Positions 8,396 through 17,283 of a stretch of DNA of 64,000 nt are shown in pieces; position 1 is the stretch's first letter; each line of letters begins with the position of its first letter. The position numbers were made by a program, and so were the translations under genes. Under the pieces are notes generated by a model, which did not search any database, was not told the origin of the DNA, and was given only the letters and a program-made list of their open reading frames with translations. Source of the DNA: Clostridiaceae bacterium HFYG-1003 (GTDB lineage Bacteria; Bacillota; Clostridia; Clostridiales; Clostridiaceae); the NCBI GenBank assembly GCA_024579835.1, contig CP102060.1:496001-560000 (forward strand). Reading direction: 5' to 3'.

Positions 8396-8893
8396 TTAAA
8401 CCGAACTGCAGGGGAGCAGCTGGCGAACGTCCTCCAGGAATCGATGGATGCCTTCTTCCAGCAGGTGGTTGAGCGTCTCGGCATGATCAAAATCAGGACA
8501 AACCAGAAGGGTACGAGTCAGAATCGAATCAACACCGGGTCCGGGAACTGAGAGATGACTTGCCCCAAGATCCTGATCTTTCAGGAGAGGATAAAGGTCT
8601 TGCTGGGCTTTCCGGTTTTTTCCTGCCAGCCAGACTTCGAAGCACTGCTCCCGGTGAAGATAAACCAGAGCAATTTTCAGATTTTGAGATGCCAGGTCAT
8701 CGGGGATCAGGGCAAAGTATGTCATGTCCATCGTACCGGGGTATATGTAAGAACAGTGCATTTCAGGATGCTGCGCTGCCAAATAGCGCTGCAACTGGGA
8801 CATGCAGGCCAGGATGATCCGGTAGCCATCCTGGATCAATCCGGTCTTCAAAGCTTCGCTATACATTGAAACAGCTTCATTTTTTGACGGCAT
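8396..8893 (-). CDS. Conserved hypothetical protein, DUF7000-like
   Basis: Cytoplasmic 165-aa protein without membrane segment. The pattern YPGTMDMTYFALIP, then KIALVYLHREQCFEVWLAGKN, then a C-terminal PDFDHAETL segment recalls small Firmicutes proteins grouped as DUF7000; that match is from memory. Function unknown. Start ATG 8893 has AAAGGG 7 bases upstream; a TTG at 8899 is in frame but overlaps the SD region. It lies 84 bases downstream of the EamA exporter gene on the same strand and may be cotranscribed with it. Confidence 0.7.
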   Translation of the reverse strand: MPSKNEAVSMYSEALKTGLIQDGYRIILACMSQLQRYLAAQHPEMHCSYIYPGTMDMTYFALIPDDLASQNLKIALVYLHREQCFEVWLAGKNRKAQQDLYPLLKDQDLGASHLSVPGPGVDSILTRTLLVCPDFDHAETLNHLLEEGIHRFLEDVRQLLPCSSV

Positions 8894-8977
8894 GGTCAAT
8901 CCCTTTCCCCATTCCGGGTAGACGGCGCTGTGAGCAGCTGATCGTTCTTTGCGGGATCAGCTTCTGTCGGTATTAGC

Positions 8978-9892
8978 TTATTGTGATTCACTGGATCCCG
9001 GTTTGGGCTGGCGGAAACGATTGGACAGAAGCTGACCTGCACTTAGAATTACCAGTCCGGAAAAAACAAATCCCATGCCCAGGAGACTGATCGGGGGGAG
9101 ATGTTCCTGCAGAACCAGCAGACCTAGGAGTGCGGCAGTTACCGGTTCTGCCAGTGTCAGGGTGACTGCCTTGGGAAATGGAATTCTTGCCAGAGCCATT
9201 GTGTAGAGCAGATAGGGCAGCGCGGTAGCCAGCAAGCCAAGGTGAAGCGCGGTGGCAAGTCCGCGCAGCGAAACCAGCCAGGATGGGTCGGAGGTTATCA
9301 GCACCGGGAGGAGCAGGAGGGAACCTATGGCAAATACAGTTCCGGTGACCGTCACGGCTGAATAGTTTTTCAGGAGCTCTTTCGACATGGCGGAATACAT
9401 GGCATAGGCAAATCCGGCACCCAGATTCAGCAGAACCCCAGATGCGTTGACTTCCATTGCCTGCCCTCCAGTTACCAGAAGCACACACCCGATCACAGAC
9501 ATCAGGGTAGCCGCCAGCCATAACAGGCCTGGATTTGTTCGTTTAAACAGCAGAGAAGCCAGACCGGCAAAGATCGGAGCGCTTCCGATGGTCACAATGG
9601 TGCCGGTGGCGACTCCGGTATTCCTGACACCGGCAAAGAAGAGCAGCTGGTAGGCAGCCACAGAGACTGCGGCCAGCAGGGTGAAGCGGTTGAGCCACAG
9701 CCTCCTGTCCTTCATGGAACCTTTGAAAGAGGCCGCCAGGATTAAAGCGGCGGCGCCCACCATCAGGCGGACGGCACCGATGGACAGCGAAGAGGCCCCG
9801 GCAGGGGCAAAAGCCTGGGTCGTTCCCGTGGTGCCCCACAGAACAGCTGCCAGGAGCACCAGCCCGGAATAATATGAGTCATCTTTCTTCAT
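8978..9892 (-). CDS. EamA/DMT family transporter
   Basis: Integral membrane protein of the drug/metabolite transporter superfamily, usually a 10-TM exporter or permease of amino acids or other metabolites. It shows two tandem EamA repeats: the first begins LVLLAAVLWGTTGTTQAF and ends with a TM near residue 145; the second begins NLGAGFAYAMYSAMSK and ends in LGMGFVFSGLVIL. The sequence ALPYLLYTMALARIPFPKA before the last TMs is typical. ATG 9892 has AAAGGAAG 7 bases upstream; the longer form from TTG 9907 is less likely. Substrate unknown. Confidence 0.88.
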   Translation of the reverse strand: MKKDDSYYSGLVLLAAVLWGTTGTTQAFAPAGASSLSIGAVRLMVGAAALILAASFKGSMKDRRLWLNRFTLLAAVSVAAYQLLFFAGVRNTGVATGTIVTIGSAPIFAGLASLLFKRTNPGLLWLAATLMSVIGCVLLVTGGQAMEVNASGVLLNLGAGFAYAMYSAMSKELLKNYSAVTVTGTVFAIGSLLLLPVLITSDPSWLVSLRGLATALHLGLLATALPYLLYTMALARIPFPKAVTLTLAEPVTAALLGLLVLQEHLPPISLLGMGFVFSGLVILSAGQLLSNRFRQPKPGSSESQ

Positions 9893-10067
9893 AGGTCTTC
9901 CTTTCAATGAATCATCATGATATTACCTTAATCATAGCAAATCATGGCTCACCTGACAGGTCGGATTCCCTCTTATGCGGAAATAATTGTGATCTCTGAA
10001 AGTCTGAGCTGAACCTGGTGGGATCTAACTGCAACATCGTGGGAGCTGAATTCGTCCCAAAATCAAG

Positions 10068-10108
10068 AAACCACTGAGATTGCCCTTACAGAGCCGTCTC
10101 AATGGTTC
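10068..10108 (-). terminator. Hairpin downstream of the small membrane protein gene
   Basis: On the minus strand AACCATTGAGA and TCTCAGTGGTT form a long stem followed by TCTTGATTTT. The rest of 9893-10183 holds nothing I recognise. Confidence 0.5.
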
Positions 10109-10183
10109 AGATCCATCATGTTTGCCTTATCAAAATACTGTCTCACAACATTACAGTCTCATCGCATGATTCCTTCGTCGTTG

Positions 10184-10414
10184 CTAGAACCTTATGAATA
10201 GAAAAGTGAAAGCAGTTGCGATGAGTAAATAGATAAATACTTCTGCCCGATGTTTCCTGTAAAAGCTCATTAAGCCGTTCATAAGCAACAGAATGGCAAC
10301 CGCAAGCCATGAATAGCTTCCTGCGCGGATGTTATTCGTGAGAAAAGAAAGAAGGACGATCACCAATGTGACGGCAATGAGTGAGTATTGAATCTTTGGG
10401 AAATGATGAGCCAT
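10184..10414 (-). CDS. Small membrane protein, unknown function
   Basis: 76-aa hydrophobic protein with three predicted membrane segments (about residues 10-26, 32-50 and 58-75) and a short basic loop FYRKHRAEV. SD AAAGGAC is 8 bases before ATG. No family recognised. It is isolated between a hairpin at 10068 and a 500-bp gap. Confidence 0.55.
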   Translation of the reverse strand: MAHHFPKIQYSLIAVTLVIVLLSFLTNNIRAGSYSWLAVAILLLMNGLMSFYRKHRAEVFIYLLIATAFTFLFIRF

Positions 10415-10812
10415 AATTTAGTCCTTTCACGACAGTTGGTTTTTTATCTGAAGGAGCAGGAAAGATCTGATGTATATATCAGATGGAATGATGATTTACG
10501 AATTCATCTCTTTGGTATTGTTCTTATAACATTACATATAGGAGAAATATTTGTCAACTAATAATTTAAATTGATCTGGTTATCAGTTGCGCTGAATATT
10601 AAAATGAACTGCTCCCATTTTCTGCAGTTTTATTTGCTGGCTTTCGGAAGACTGTCGTGAACATTGTCTTCCGTATCTTTGACTGGCTGCGAGGTTCTCC
10701 TTTGATCGGACTGATTGCGCCCGTATCATTGATCGTTGGCCTGATCGATTCGTGATTGTCTGGGACTGAAAGACTACAGCAGATCATGCTGGTCAACCTA
10801 GAAACATGGAAA
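10415..10812. other. Intergenic region without a supported gene
   Basis: The first part is AT-rich and should hold the promoter of the small membrane protein. On the + strand about 10602-10755 is open in one frame and reads as a short hydrophobic peptide (part: GSPLIGLIAPVSLIVGLIDS), but it has no SD and no ATG; it may be a gene remnant. Confidence 0.35.
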
Positions 10813-10853
10813 AAACCGAACTTCCTGGAACGCTGTTTCAGGAAGTTCGGTTT
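10813..10853 (-). terminator. Terminator of the P-type ATPase gene
   Basis: Stem of 15 bp, AAACCGAACTTCCTG / CAGGAAGTTCGGTTT, with a T-run on the minus-strand side, 68 bases past the ATPase stop codon. Confidence 0.85.
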
Positions 10854-10879
10854 GGCATTTTATTTTGAAAGAACAAGGG

Positions 10880-10927
10880 TTGTTCGATTGTCCGGGTCAC
10901 GGATTGTTCGATTGTCCGGGTCACGGA
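10880..10927. repeat. 24-bp perfect tandem duplication at the ATPase stop codon
   Basis: Two adjacent identical 24-bp units, 10880-10903 and 10904-10927. The right unit covers the stop codon and last codons of the ATPase gene, so the duplicate lies in its 3' UTR. Confidence 0.9.
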
Positions 10928-13254
10928 TTGATGATGTCTTTCAATCGAAGTCTCCAGTAAACTTCAATAGCCAGGATTGATCCTGCGGTCATAATCAGGG
11001 AACGAGCGGCAATGATCAAAGGGGGCATATTCAAGGCAAAGAAGCTTCTGGAGAAGGGAATGAGAAAGACACAGAGCAGCAGGAAATTCATGCCGATAAT
11101 GAGGGCCGTCTTCTTCCGGGTCAGCGGATGAGCCAGGAGGAGAAGCACCCACATGCTGATCAGGAGCAGTGTCAGGGTGGCTGCCGTTCGGGCTTCTTCC
11201 AGCGGGGTGCCACCTTGAAGGGCCAAATAGAAGCTGGCTAGGGTAAAAATGCCGGCGATGGATCCGATGGGCAGGACAAACCTTAGGATTCTGCCTATGA
11301 AGCCTGGCTGATATCGTCTGGTGTTAGGTGCCAGTGCGAGAAAGAAGGAGGGAATGCCGATCGTGACCTCGCTGACCAGGGAGAGATGTCTTGGCAGGAA
11401 CGGATAGGGCAGTCCGGCAATTAAGGTGACCAGGTTCAGGATCATGACACACATGGTTTTGACCAGATACAGGTTTGCCACCCGCTCGATATTGGCGATC
11501 AGACGTCTGCCTTCCGCGACGATTTTTGGCAGCGTTGCGAATTTGCCGTCCAGCAGAATGATCCTGGCCACGGATTTGGTTGCTGCCACTCCGGATCCAA
11601 CCGCCAAGCCGAGGTCTGCGTCTTTCAGGGCCAGCACATCATTGACGCCGTCTCCGGTCATGGCAACGACATGTCCGCGGGTCTGAAGCGCCTTCACCAT
11701 TCGCTGCTTCTGTTCCGGCGTTACCCGGCCAAATACCTCGTAGGTCTCCATGATTTGAGCTACGGCGTCGTCATCATCGGGCAGGGATCTCACGTCATAG
11801 GCGCTGCCTCCGTTGGCAATACCGGCTCGCCGGGCCACGCTCAGCGCGGTGAGGGGATTATCTCCGGAAATGACTTTTATTGCGACGCCCTGTTTCTTGA
11901 AAAAATTCATTGAAGCCGCGACATCATCTCTGACTTTTTCTTCCAGAAGCACCAGGCCAACCGGTTGAATCGGAGCGGGCAATCTCCTTTGAGTAGGAGG
12001 TTTATGGCTCCGAGCCAGCATCAGCACGCGATAGCCTTTTTGCGCAAATTCTTCATAAAGCGCAGCAGTTTGATCCGATGGATGGCTGTCAGTCATCAGG
12101 ATTTCCGGTGCCCCCAGAATCCAGTGGCCGTGGTCTTTAAAACTTGCAGAACTCCATTTGCGGTCGGATGAAAAGGGAACGGTCCCGGCAACGGTCCAGT
12201 GGGGGTCTGGATAATTTGCTTCGATCGCGGCGATGGTTGAATTTTTAGCACCAACGGCACCGCAAAAGGCACCAAGAACCGTCGGGATATCATATCCTGA
12301 TTCCAGTTCAATGACTTTGCAGGTCTGAATCGTTCCGTCTGTCAGAGTTCCGGTTTTGTCTACGCAAAGAACATCAACCCTTGCCAGAATTTCAACAGCC
12401 GGCAATTCCTGAACCAGCACCCGTTGTCTTCCCAGATTGATCACGCTGACAGCCAGGGCCATGCTGGTGACCAGAACCAGTCCCTGGGGAATGATGCCTA
12501 CGATTCCAGCAATAGTCCCGATGTAGATGTCATGAGTCGACAGCCCGGCTCGCACCTGGCTGTAAAACAACAGCAGGGCAACCGGAATGATCGCCCGGAA
12601 GATCCAGCGCAGCAGCTGATCAATCCCTTCGCGGAGCTCGGACTTTGACAGGCGGAACTTTCTGGCCTTGTCGGCCAGTTCCTGGGCATAGGCCTGGGAC
12701 CCTACCCTGACTGATCGATACCTTCCTGTTCCCGCAACGGCATGACTACCGGACAGAAGTTCATCTCCCGCGTCTTTCGCAATGGGAATGGATTCTCCGG
12801 TCAGGACGGATTCATCAATTTCAAGCCCTTCTTCCGCAACAATGATCCCATCGACTACCACCTGATCACCGGGATACAGTACCAGCAGGTCGTCCTGGAC
12901 CACCTGATCGTAAGGAATTTCAAGCTGTCTGCCTTCCCGGATAACTTTTGCTTTGGGTGAACTGATCAGAGCCAGGTTATCCAGGGTCCTTTTGGCGCGG
13001 ATCTCCTGGATAATACCGATCAGACTGTTAATGATCATCAATAGTCCAAACAAGGCGTCATTGATTGCTCCCAGGAAAATAACAATAAGAAACAGACCGC
13101 CAAGTACCGCATTGAACCTGGTCAGGACGTTGGAACAGATGATGTCGGAGTATGTCCGGCTTGTCTTTCGAACATAGGAATTAACTCGTCCTTCCTTGAT
13201 CCGCTGACTGACTTCAGCTTCCGTCAATCCGTCAAGCAGTCTGGGTTCTTCCAT
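10921..13254 (-). CDS. Cation-translocating P-type ATPase, CtpE-like
   Basis: ATP-driven cation pump in the membrane. Seen: A-domain loop DESVLTGESIPIAKDAG (TGES), M4 region GIIPQGLVLVTSMALAV in the place of the PEGL motif, phosphorylation site VDKTGTLTDG, and hinge motif MTGDGVNDVLALKDADLG. The N-terminus lacks heavy-metal domains, and the C-terminus has about six TM segments, ending in YWRLRLKD. The layout and the IPQGL variant resemble the CtpE subgroup, linked to calcium uptake in mycobacteria; the substrate here is inferred. ATG 13254 has AAGG 8 bases upstream; GTG 13263 overlaps the SD. 777 aa. Confidence 0.9.
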   Translation of the reverse strand: MEEPRLLDGLTEAEVSQRIKEGRVNSYVRKTSRTYSDIICSNVLTRFNAVLGGLFLIVIFLGAINDALFGLLMIINSLIGIIQEIRAKRTLDNLALISSPKAKVIREGRQLEIPYDQVVQDDLLVLYPGDQVVVDGIIVAEEGLEIDESVLTGESIPIAKDAGDELLSGSHAVAGTGRYRSVRVGSQAYAQELADKARKFRLSKSELREGIDQLLRWIFRAIIPVALLLFYSQVRAGLSTHDIYIGTIAGIVGIIPQGLVLVTSMALAVSVINLGRQRVLVQELPAVEILARVDVLCVDKTGTLTDGTIQTCKVIELESGYDIPTVLGAFCGAVGAKNSTIAAIEANYPDPHWTVAGTVPFSSDRKWSSASFKDHGHWILGAPEILMTDSHPSDQTAALYEEFAQKGYRVLMLARSHKPPTQRRLPAPIQPVGLVLLEEKVRDDVAASMNFFKKQGVAIKVISGDNPLTALSVARRAGIANGGSAYDVRSLPDDDDAVAQIMETYEVFGRVTPEQKQRMVKALQTRGHVVAMTGDGVNDVLALKDADLGLAVGSGVAATKSVARIILLDGKFATLPKIVAEGRRLIANIERVANLYLVKTMCVMILNLVTLIAGLPYPFLPRHLSLVSEVTIGIPSFFLALAPNTRRYQPGFIGRILRFVLPIGSIAGIFTLASFYLALQGGTPLEEARTAATLTLLLISMWVLLLLAHPLTRKKTALIIGMNFLLLCVFLIPFSRSFFALNMPPLIIAARSLIMTAGSILAIEVYWRLRLKDIINP

Positions 13255-13417
13255 AAGGCACACCTTCCTCCGGTCTGTGGAAAATGCTTATCTTATCTCA
13301 ATTATACCAGTTTACAGAATAGTCAATGGCAATCTACCGGTGATTCATCGGCTTGTCTTCCGACCGCATGCTATCTTTGACCCGTTGGGCTGGGATAGGG
13401 GAGACTGTCAGGTCAGC

Positions 13418-14443
13418 TCAGGCATCTTCTTGAACGATTCGAATGATTTTATTTTCTTTCATTTCCAGCAGGTAATTTCCCATCAGAGTTTGGGCTTCGC
13501 CCTGTTCCGTGCGATACTGAAGGAAATATTCGGTGCTGATATGATTGTCCTGGAAGATCGCGGAATAGACATTGACTCCGATCAGCTCAAAGAGACCTTC
13601 CATCACTTTCGGGCTGTTCTGTCGCACACGATTCAGCCGGCTGCGAAAGCATTGATTATGTTCTTCCAGAAAGTGAATGACGGATTCATCGGGCTCGATG
13701 CTGATTGCAGCTTCTGCTGTTTCCAGAAGGAACGAGTCGCAAGGACCGACCGTCTGATTGCACGGCAGGTTGTTGTCATGGCAAAGGCAGATGATTATTG
13801 CTCCGACATCATAACTGAGGATTCGAACGGGTCGAAGCAGTTCCACCTGACGCAGCCGTGCGATCAGGCGGTGGATTTCTTTGTCGTATTTGATCGGGCT
13901 GAGCTGTCTCAGAACTTGAAGCTCGACATATTGAGCACTGCCCTCGACGACTTCGATGGAACTGTCATAACGGTACTGAAATGGGAAGTCCCGCTCACGA
14001 ACGGCTCTCAGTGCCAGGAATTCGGCATAAAGCTGTGGATCGAAGGTTTCACACAACTGGGCCAGCAGGATATTCTCGCGATATTTGATGCTCATGCAGT
14101 GACTGTCATAGTCATAGCCAAGCAAGGCTTCGATTTCATGGGGAAATCGGCTTTCACCCTGTTCCACCTGATAGGCATGGAACATTTCATGCACAATTTT
14201 ACTGGTCAGAATGTCCGGATCCATCGGTTGCGGCAGATACCAGATTGCAACAAAATCTCCCTGAAACCGGATGGCGGTATTTCCAACAAATTCTTCTGTT
14301 TTTGGCAGGCTGATGCCGTCGAGAATAACTTCTGTATCGTTATATAGCGCAAATCGATGAAGAGAGAATTTGGACCAGACAGAATCCAGGTCCAACCCAC
14401 TGAGGCGATGCTGGATTTGTTGATAAGTTTCCTTTAACGTCAA
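13418..14443 (-). CDS. HExxH metallopeptidase-like protein
   Basis: 341-aa soluble protein with the zinc-binding helix IVHEMFHAYQ (H85, E86, H89) and a possible third-ligand segment VVEGSAQYVE about 80 residues later, a gluzincin-like arrangement. There is no signal peptide, so it probably acts in the cytoplasm. It starts with TTG at 14443, supported by AGGAGG 7 bases upstream. A 356-codon ORF on the opposite strand is a shadow. The substrate is unknown; catalytic activity is an inference from the zinc motif. Confidence 0.75.
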   Translation of the reverse strand: MTLKETYQQIQHRLSGLDLDSVWSKFSLHRFALYNDTEVILDGISLPKTEEFVGNTAIRFQGDFVAIWYLPQPMDPDILTSKIVHEMFHAYQVEQGESRFPHEIEALLGYDYDSHCMSIKYRENILLAQLCETFDPQLYAEFLALRAVRERDFPFQYRYDSSIEVVEGSAQYVELQVLRQLSPIKYDKEIHRLIARLRQVELLRPVRILSYDVGAIIICLCHDNNLPCNQTVGPCDSFLLETAEAAISIEPDESVIHFLEEHNQCFRSRLNRVRQNSPKVMEGLFELIGVNVYSAIFQDNHISTEYFLQYRTEQGEAQTLMGNYLLEMKENKIIRIVQEDA

Positions 14444-14595
14444 AAAAATTCCTCCTGTAGACTGGGCAGAGTCAGGCCATAAGAGCGCTCAATAAATAAG
14501 TTGGACCCTGGAATCCTGGGGGTTTATCATGATTCATTCTAACAGGAGTGACTTAGAAGCACATTAAAACGATCGGGTACCAGATCAAACGGGAG

Positions 14596-14624
14596 ATGAC
14601 GTAAATCGGAAAATATCTTATAAT
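14596..14624 (+). promoter_or_regulatory. Promoter of the NifX-like gene
   Basis: ATGACG (14596-14601), 17 bases, TATAAT (14619-14624). The leader to the start codon would be about 90 nt. Confidence 0.5.
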
Positions 14625-14719
14625 CACAGAGTACACCATTTAAGTGCATCCTCTGTATTGAGACGGATGAAGGTGGTCAAAATAACAATAACTGACGAAG
14701 TCAGAGAAGGAGAAAACAT

Positions 14720-15064
14720 ATGAGAATTGCAGTATCAGTCAATGATCAGGTCATTTCTGATCATTTTGGATTATGCGAGAACTACATGGTTCTGGATGTG
14801 GAGGATGGAAAGATCGTCGGTGAGGAACTTCATAAAAATCCCGGCCACGCGCCAGGCGTTACTCCACCAAGTTTTGTGGCGGGTCTTCATGTGGCGGCTG
14901 CACTTGGCGGAACGGTAGCACAGGGAGCCGTCGACGTGATGAAGAATGCCGGAGTCGATGTTGTTCTGGGTGTATCCGGCGATCCCAGACAGGCGGCGCT
15001 GGATTACGCTTCAGGCAAGCTGAAGCACGATCCGGAGTTTATTAAGAGCTGCGGCGGCTGCTAA
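14720..15064 (+). CDS. NifX/NifB-like dinitrogenase iron-molybdenum cofactor family protein
   Basis: 114-aa single-domain protein of the NifX/NafY fold. It begins MRIAVSVNDQVISDHFGLCENY (family pattern with the HFG motif), continues with a Gly/Ala-rich segment, and ends in KSCGGC, Cys residues that may hold a metal. Relatives in non-diazotrophic anaerobes are small metal-cluster-binding proteins of unclear role. No nif genes are nearby, so nitrogen fixation is not implied. SD AGAAGGAG precedes ATG 14720. Monocistronic, with a strong terminator. Confidence 0.85.
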   Translation: MRIAVSVNDQVISDHFGLCENYMVLDVEDGKIVGEELHKNPGHAPGVTPPSFVAGLHVAAALGGTVAQGAVDVMKNAGVDVVLGVSGDPRQAALDYASGKLKHDPEFIKSCGGC

Positions 15065-15143
15065 GTCCCGTCTTACAGCCATGGTCAGGCAGTTGCTCAA
15101 AAATGGAACGATTCCTCGCTGACTTTGAGGCTGAGTCATAAGA

Positions 15144-15187
15144 GACAGAAACCCCCTTCGATCCGTTGATCGAAGGGGGTTTCTGTC
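15144..15187 (+). terminator. Strong hairpin terminator
   Basis: 20-bp perfect stem (15144-15163 with 15168-15187) around loop CGTT; it contains CCCCCTTCGATC and its complement. It separates the convergent NifX-like and DUF421 genes. Confidence 0.85.
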
Positions 15188-15268
15188 TGTCAGCTCCCCT
15201 TCATCGAGTTGAGCTGTTCTGCAGATAGAGCAAATCACCTGAATGAACAGTGATCACTGAATCACCGG

Positions 15269-15793
15269 TTAATATCCTTTGAGCTGATCCTGGCCTTTCG
15301 TTTTCTTTTTCTTAACTGATTTTGTCTGGTATCCATTCGAGAGGACACTGATGTTCCCATCCACCTCAAGTACGGCAAGGTCTACGTCCTCGATTTTTCC
15401 GATGCCGTGCTCTCGAAGTACTTCCATGATTTCATCCATTGTCAGCTTTGCCTTGACACAATTCTGAAGATTGAGTTTCCCCTGATAGATCAGCATGAGT
15501 GGCTCACCCTGGATGAATCTGCTGAATTTTGGGAAACGATATAGAAACTGCTTGAAAACATAGTTCGTGATAAACAATGCGCCAGCAGCCACTAACCCGC
15601 CAGACAGGGATGAATTTGAACCAACCATGGCATTCTGAACGGAATTGCTGATCAATAGAATAAAGACCAGATCAATAACGGATAACTGAGAAAGTTCTTT
15701 TTTTCCGAACAGTCGGATGGCGACAAGGAGAAATAAATATACTGTCACTGAACTCAAGCTGATCTGAACATAGGGGTTATTGAAAAATGTCAT
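15269..15793 (-). CDS. DUF421 (YetF/YcaP) family membrane protein
   Basis: 174-aa protein with three N-terminal membrane segments and a cytoplasmic C-terminal domain. The family signature GKKELSQLSVIDLVFILLIS and NSVQNAMVG is present, followed by the soluble alpha/beta part with GKLNLQNCVKAKLTMDEIM. Members occur next to stress and sporulation genes; the biochemical role is unknown. The tail is Lys-rich. GGAG is 7 bases before ATG 15793. Confidence 0.88.
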   Translation of the reverse strand: MTFFNNPYVQISLSSVTVYLFLLVAIRLFGKKELSQLSVIDLVFILLISNSVQNAMVGSNSSLSGGLVAAGALFITNYVFKQFLYRFPKFSRFIQGEPLMLIYQGKLNLQNCVKAKLTMDEIMEVLREHGIGKIEDVDLAVLEVDGNISVLSNGYQTKSVKKKKTKGQDQLKGY

Positions 15794-16171
15794 ATCCGTT
15801 CTCCGCTCCTATTGTTATTACGGACAAATTCCCCGTGCCTATCATCTGTGATTAAGGTTCGGCAGCTGATCATTGGCTGGGCATGCTATCTTATCATGAG
15901 GGTTTCATGGATTTAGTATGAATGGATTCTCCCTTTAGGTCTGATTTTACCATAAACCTGGTTGTTGTTTTTCCTGCCGGAATGGTGGATAGTTCATTTC
16001 CGGGCAGGGTATGGATGAATGCGCTAAAAAAGCTGACTAAGTTTGATGTTAGTCAGCAACAACAGAGGGACAAACCGTAGGGATGTTTGATTGAACCTTA
16101 CTACATAATTGCTCCATTTTTGCAGTTGCATAGTTAAAAGGTATCGAATCAATTGCGCCATCAATCGGGGA
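15794..16171. other. Intergenic region without a supported gene
   Basis: 378 bp. No ORF of note. It should contain the promoter for the DUF421 gene and the end of the lipoprotein transcript. Confidence 0.4.
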
Positions 16172-16747
16172 TCAAACGGATTGCTCCTCATTTCCGTAGA
16201 GTAGTATTTTATTTGGCTTAAGCGTTTCGGTTATAATCGTATCCTGATACTTAATCCTGATTTTAATCGGGAGAACCAATAGATTTTTCATTTGCTCAGA
16301 TGAAACTTCTTCTTCCAGATATTTTCCTATCTCCGAAATCAACCCTCTATACGAATCGGAGTTACGATCCATCCAGATCGGATTTTTCTTATCAGTTCCA
16401 AAGAACAATGTATTTCTGTTTTTATCCAGCAGCCAGTTGGACCAGCTTTCATCCAGTGAGGCGGTTACTGTGACATCATTGATAATCTGGTCAGTGTTCG
16501 GAGTAATGGTTAATTTATAGGTTATTAAATTCTTATTCTCTTTCTTATCTATGGAAGCTGTAAGATCGTATTTGAATAAATCCGACTTATCTGAAAAACT
16601 GCAGGAATCAAAGTTTTCTATATCGAATACAGGGTGTGATTGGTTATTGAATGCCATTTGATTCTCATAGAAAGAGCTGCAAGAACTAAATAACATCGCC
16701 ATCAGGATTCCAGTTATCGTAACTTTGAACTTTTTACAAATCGACAT
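16172..16747 (-). CDS. Predicted lipoprotein, unknown function
   Basis: 191 aa from ATG 16747, chosen because GAGGAGAG lies about 6 bases upstream; a longer in-frame ORF to 16816 has no SD. The N-terminus MSICKKFKVTITGILMAM followed by LFSSC is a lipoprotein signal with the Cys as lipidation site. The mature part looks beta-rich. AT-rich compared with the genes to the left. No family recognised. Confidence 0.65.
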   Translation of the reverse strand: MSICKKFKVTITGILMAMLFSSCSSFYENQMAFNNQSHPVFDIENFDSCSFSDKSDLFKYDLTASIDKKENKNLITYKLTITPNTDQIINDVTVTASLDESWSNWLLDKNRNTLFFGTDKKNPIWMDRNSDSYRGLISEIGKYLEEEVSSEQMKNLLVLPIKIRIKYQDTIITETLKPNKILLYGNEEQSV

Positions 16748-16858
16748 ACATAACTCTCCTCGTATTATAAGTTTAGTTAAAGTATTTGCCATACTGTATC
16801 TTGGATCCTGAATCATATCCCTGGATTTGTGCAGTAGCTATAACAGAAGGAAGACTCG

Positions 16859-17164
16859 ATGCGGGATCAAATCAGGGAAGATATAGTGCCGCCACCTCTG
16901 GTGCAGTCTGTTTGTGAGGTATGGAACGGCGCCGTCAGCTTGACAGAAGAAGTTGTTGAAATTCAGATCCTGTATGCTCTATTCACCAAACCTGATTTCA
17001 GGTCGTCCGGTGGCGAAATTTCTTCACAAACGTGTCGACACTCAAGGCTATTAGACGAACTCGCCACTATAATTTATGTGTTCTTAGCAATCAATAAGAG
17101 GAGGCTGATGGCTAATGCTAAAAATCCGATCACAATACAAACGGGGAGAGCAAAGGCTAGTTGA
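16859..17164 (+). CDS. Doubtful small ORF
   Basis: 101 codons with a GAAGGAAG SD close to ATG 16859. Its 5' half is more GC-rich than its flanks (PPPLVQSVCEVWNGAVSLTE), while its 3' half overlaps the better supported gene on the other strand. Possibly the start of a truncated gene. No homology recognised. Confidence 0.2.
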   Translation: MRDQIREDIVPPPLVQSVCEVWNGAVSLTEEVVEIQILYALFTKPDFRSSGGEISSQTCRHSRLLDELATIIYVFLAINKRRLMANAKNPITIQTGRAKAS

Positions 17165-17283
17165 TAATCAGCTATATAATTACGAGAAAAAATAAGTTCC
17201 ATAAGGATAACGTATCTCACAAATAGCACTGAAAATACAGCAATTAGAATTTTTAGTAAGCGGGAGAATAACTTAGAATCCAT
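17074..17283 (-). CDS. Small membrane protein
   Basis: 69-aa protein from ATG 17283 with AGGAGG 7 bases upstream, a strong site that decides the start over an upstream in-frame codon at 17304. Two membrane segments, about residues 10-28 and 42-64. Unknown function. Confidence 0.55.
   Translation of the reverse strand: MDSKLFSRLLKILIAVFSVLFVRYVILMELIFSRNYIADYQLAFALPVCIVIGFLALAISLLLLIAKNT

Noticed and set aside
8162-8551. 129-codon ORF on the + strand
   Set aside because: Crosses the bidirectional terminator and overlaps the DUF7000-like gene on the other strand; no SD.
10602-10755. Short hydrophobic peptide gene on the + strand
   Set aside because: No ATG, no SD and no recognised family; mentioned only as a possible remnant.
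13277-14347. 356-codon ORF on the + strand
   Set aside because: Antisense to the HExxH gene, which has a strong SD and a recognisable motif; this frame starts inside the upstream gap and matches nothing I know.
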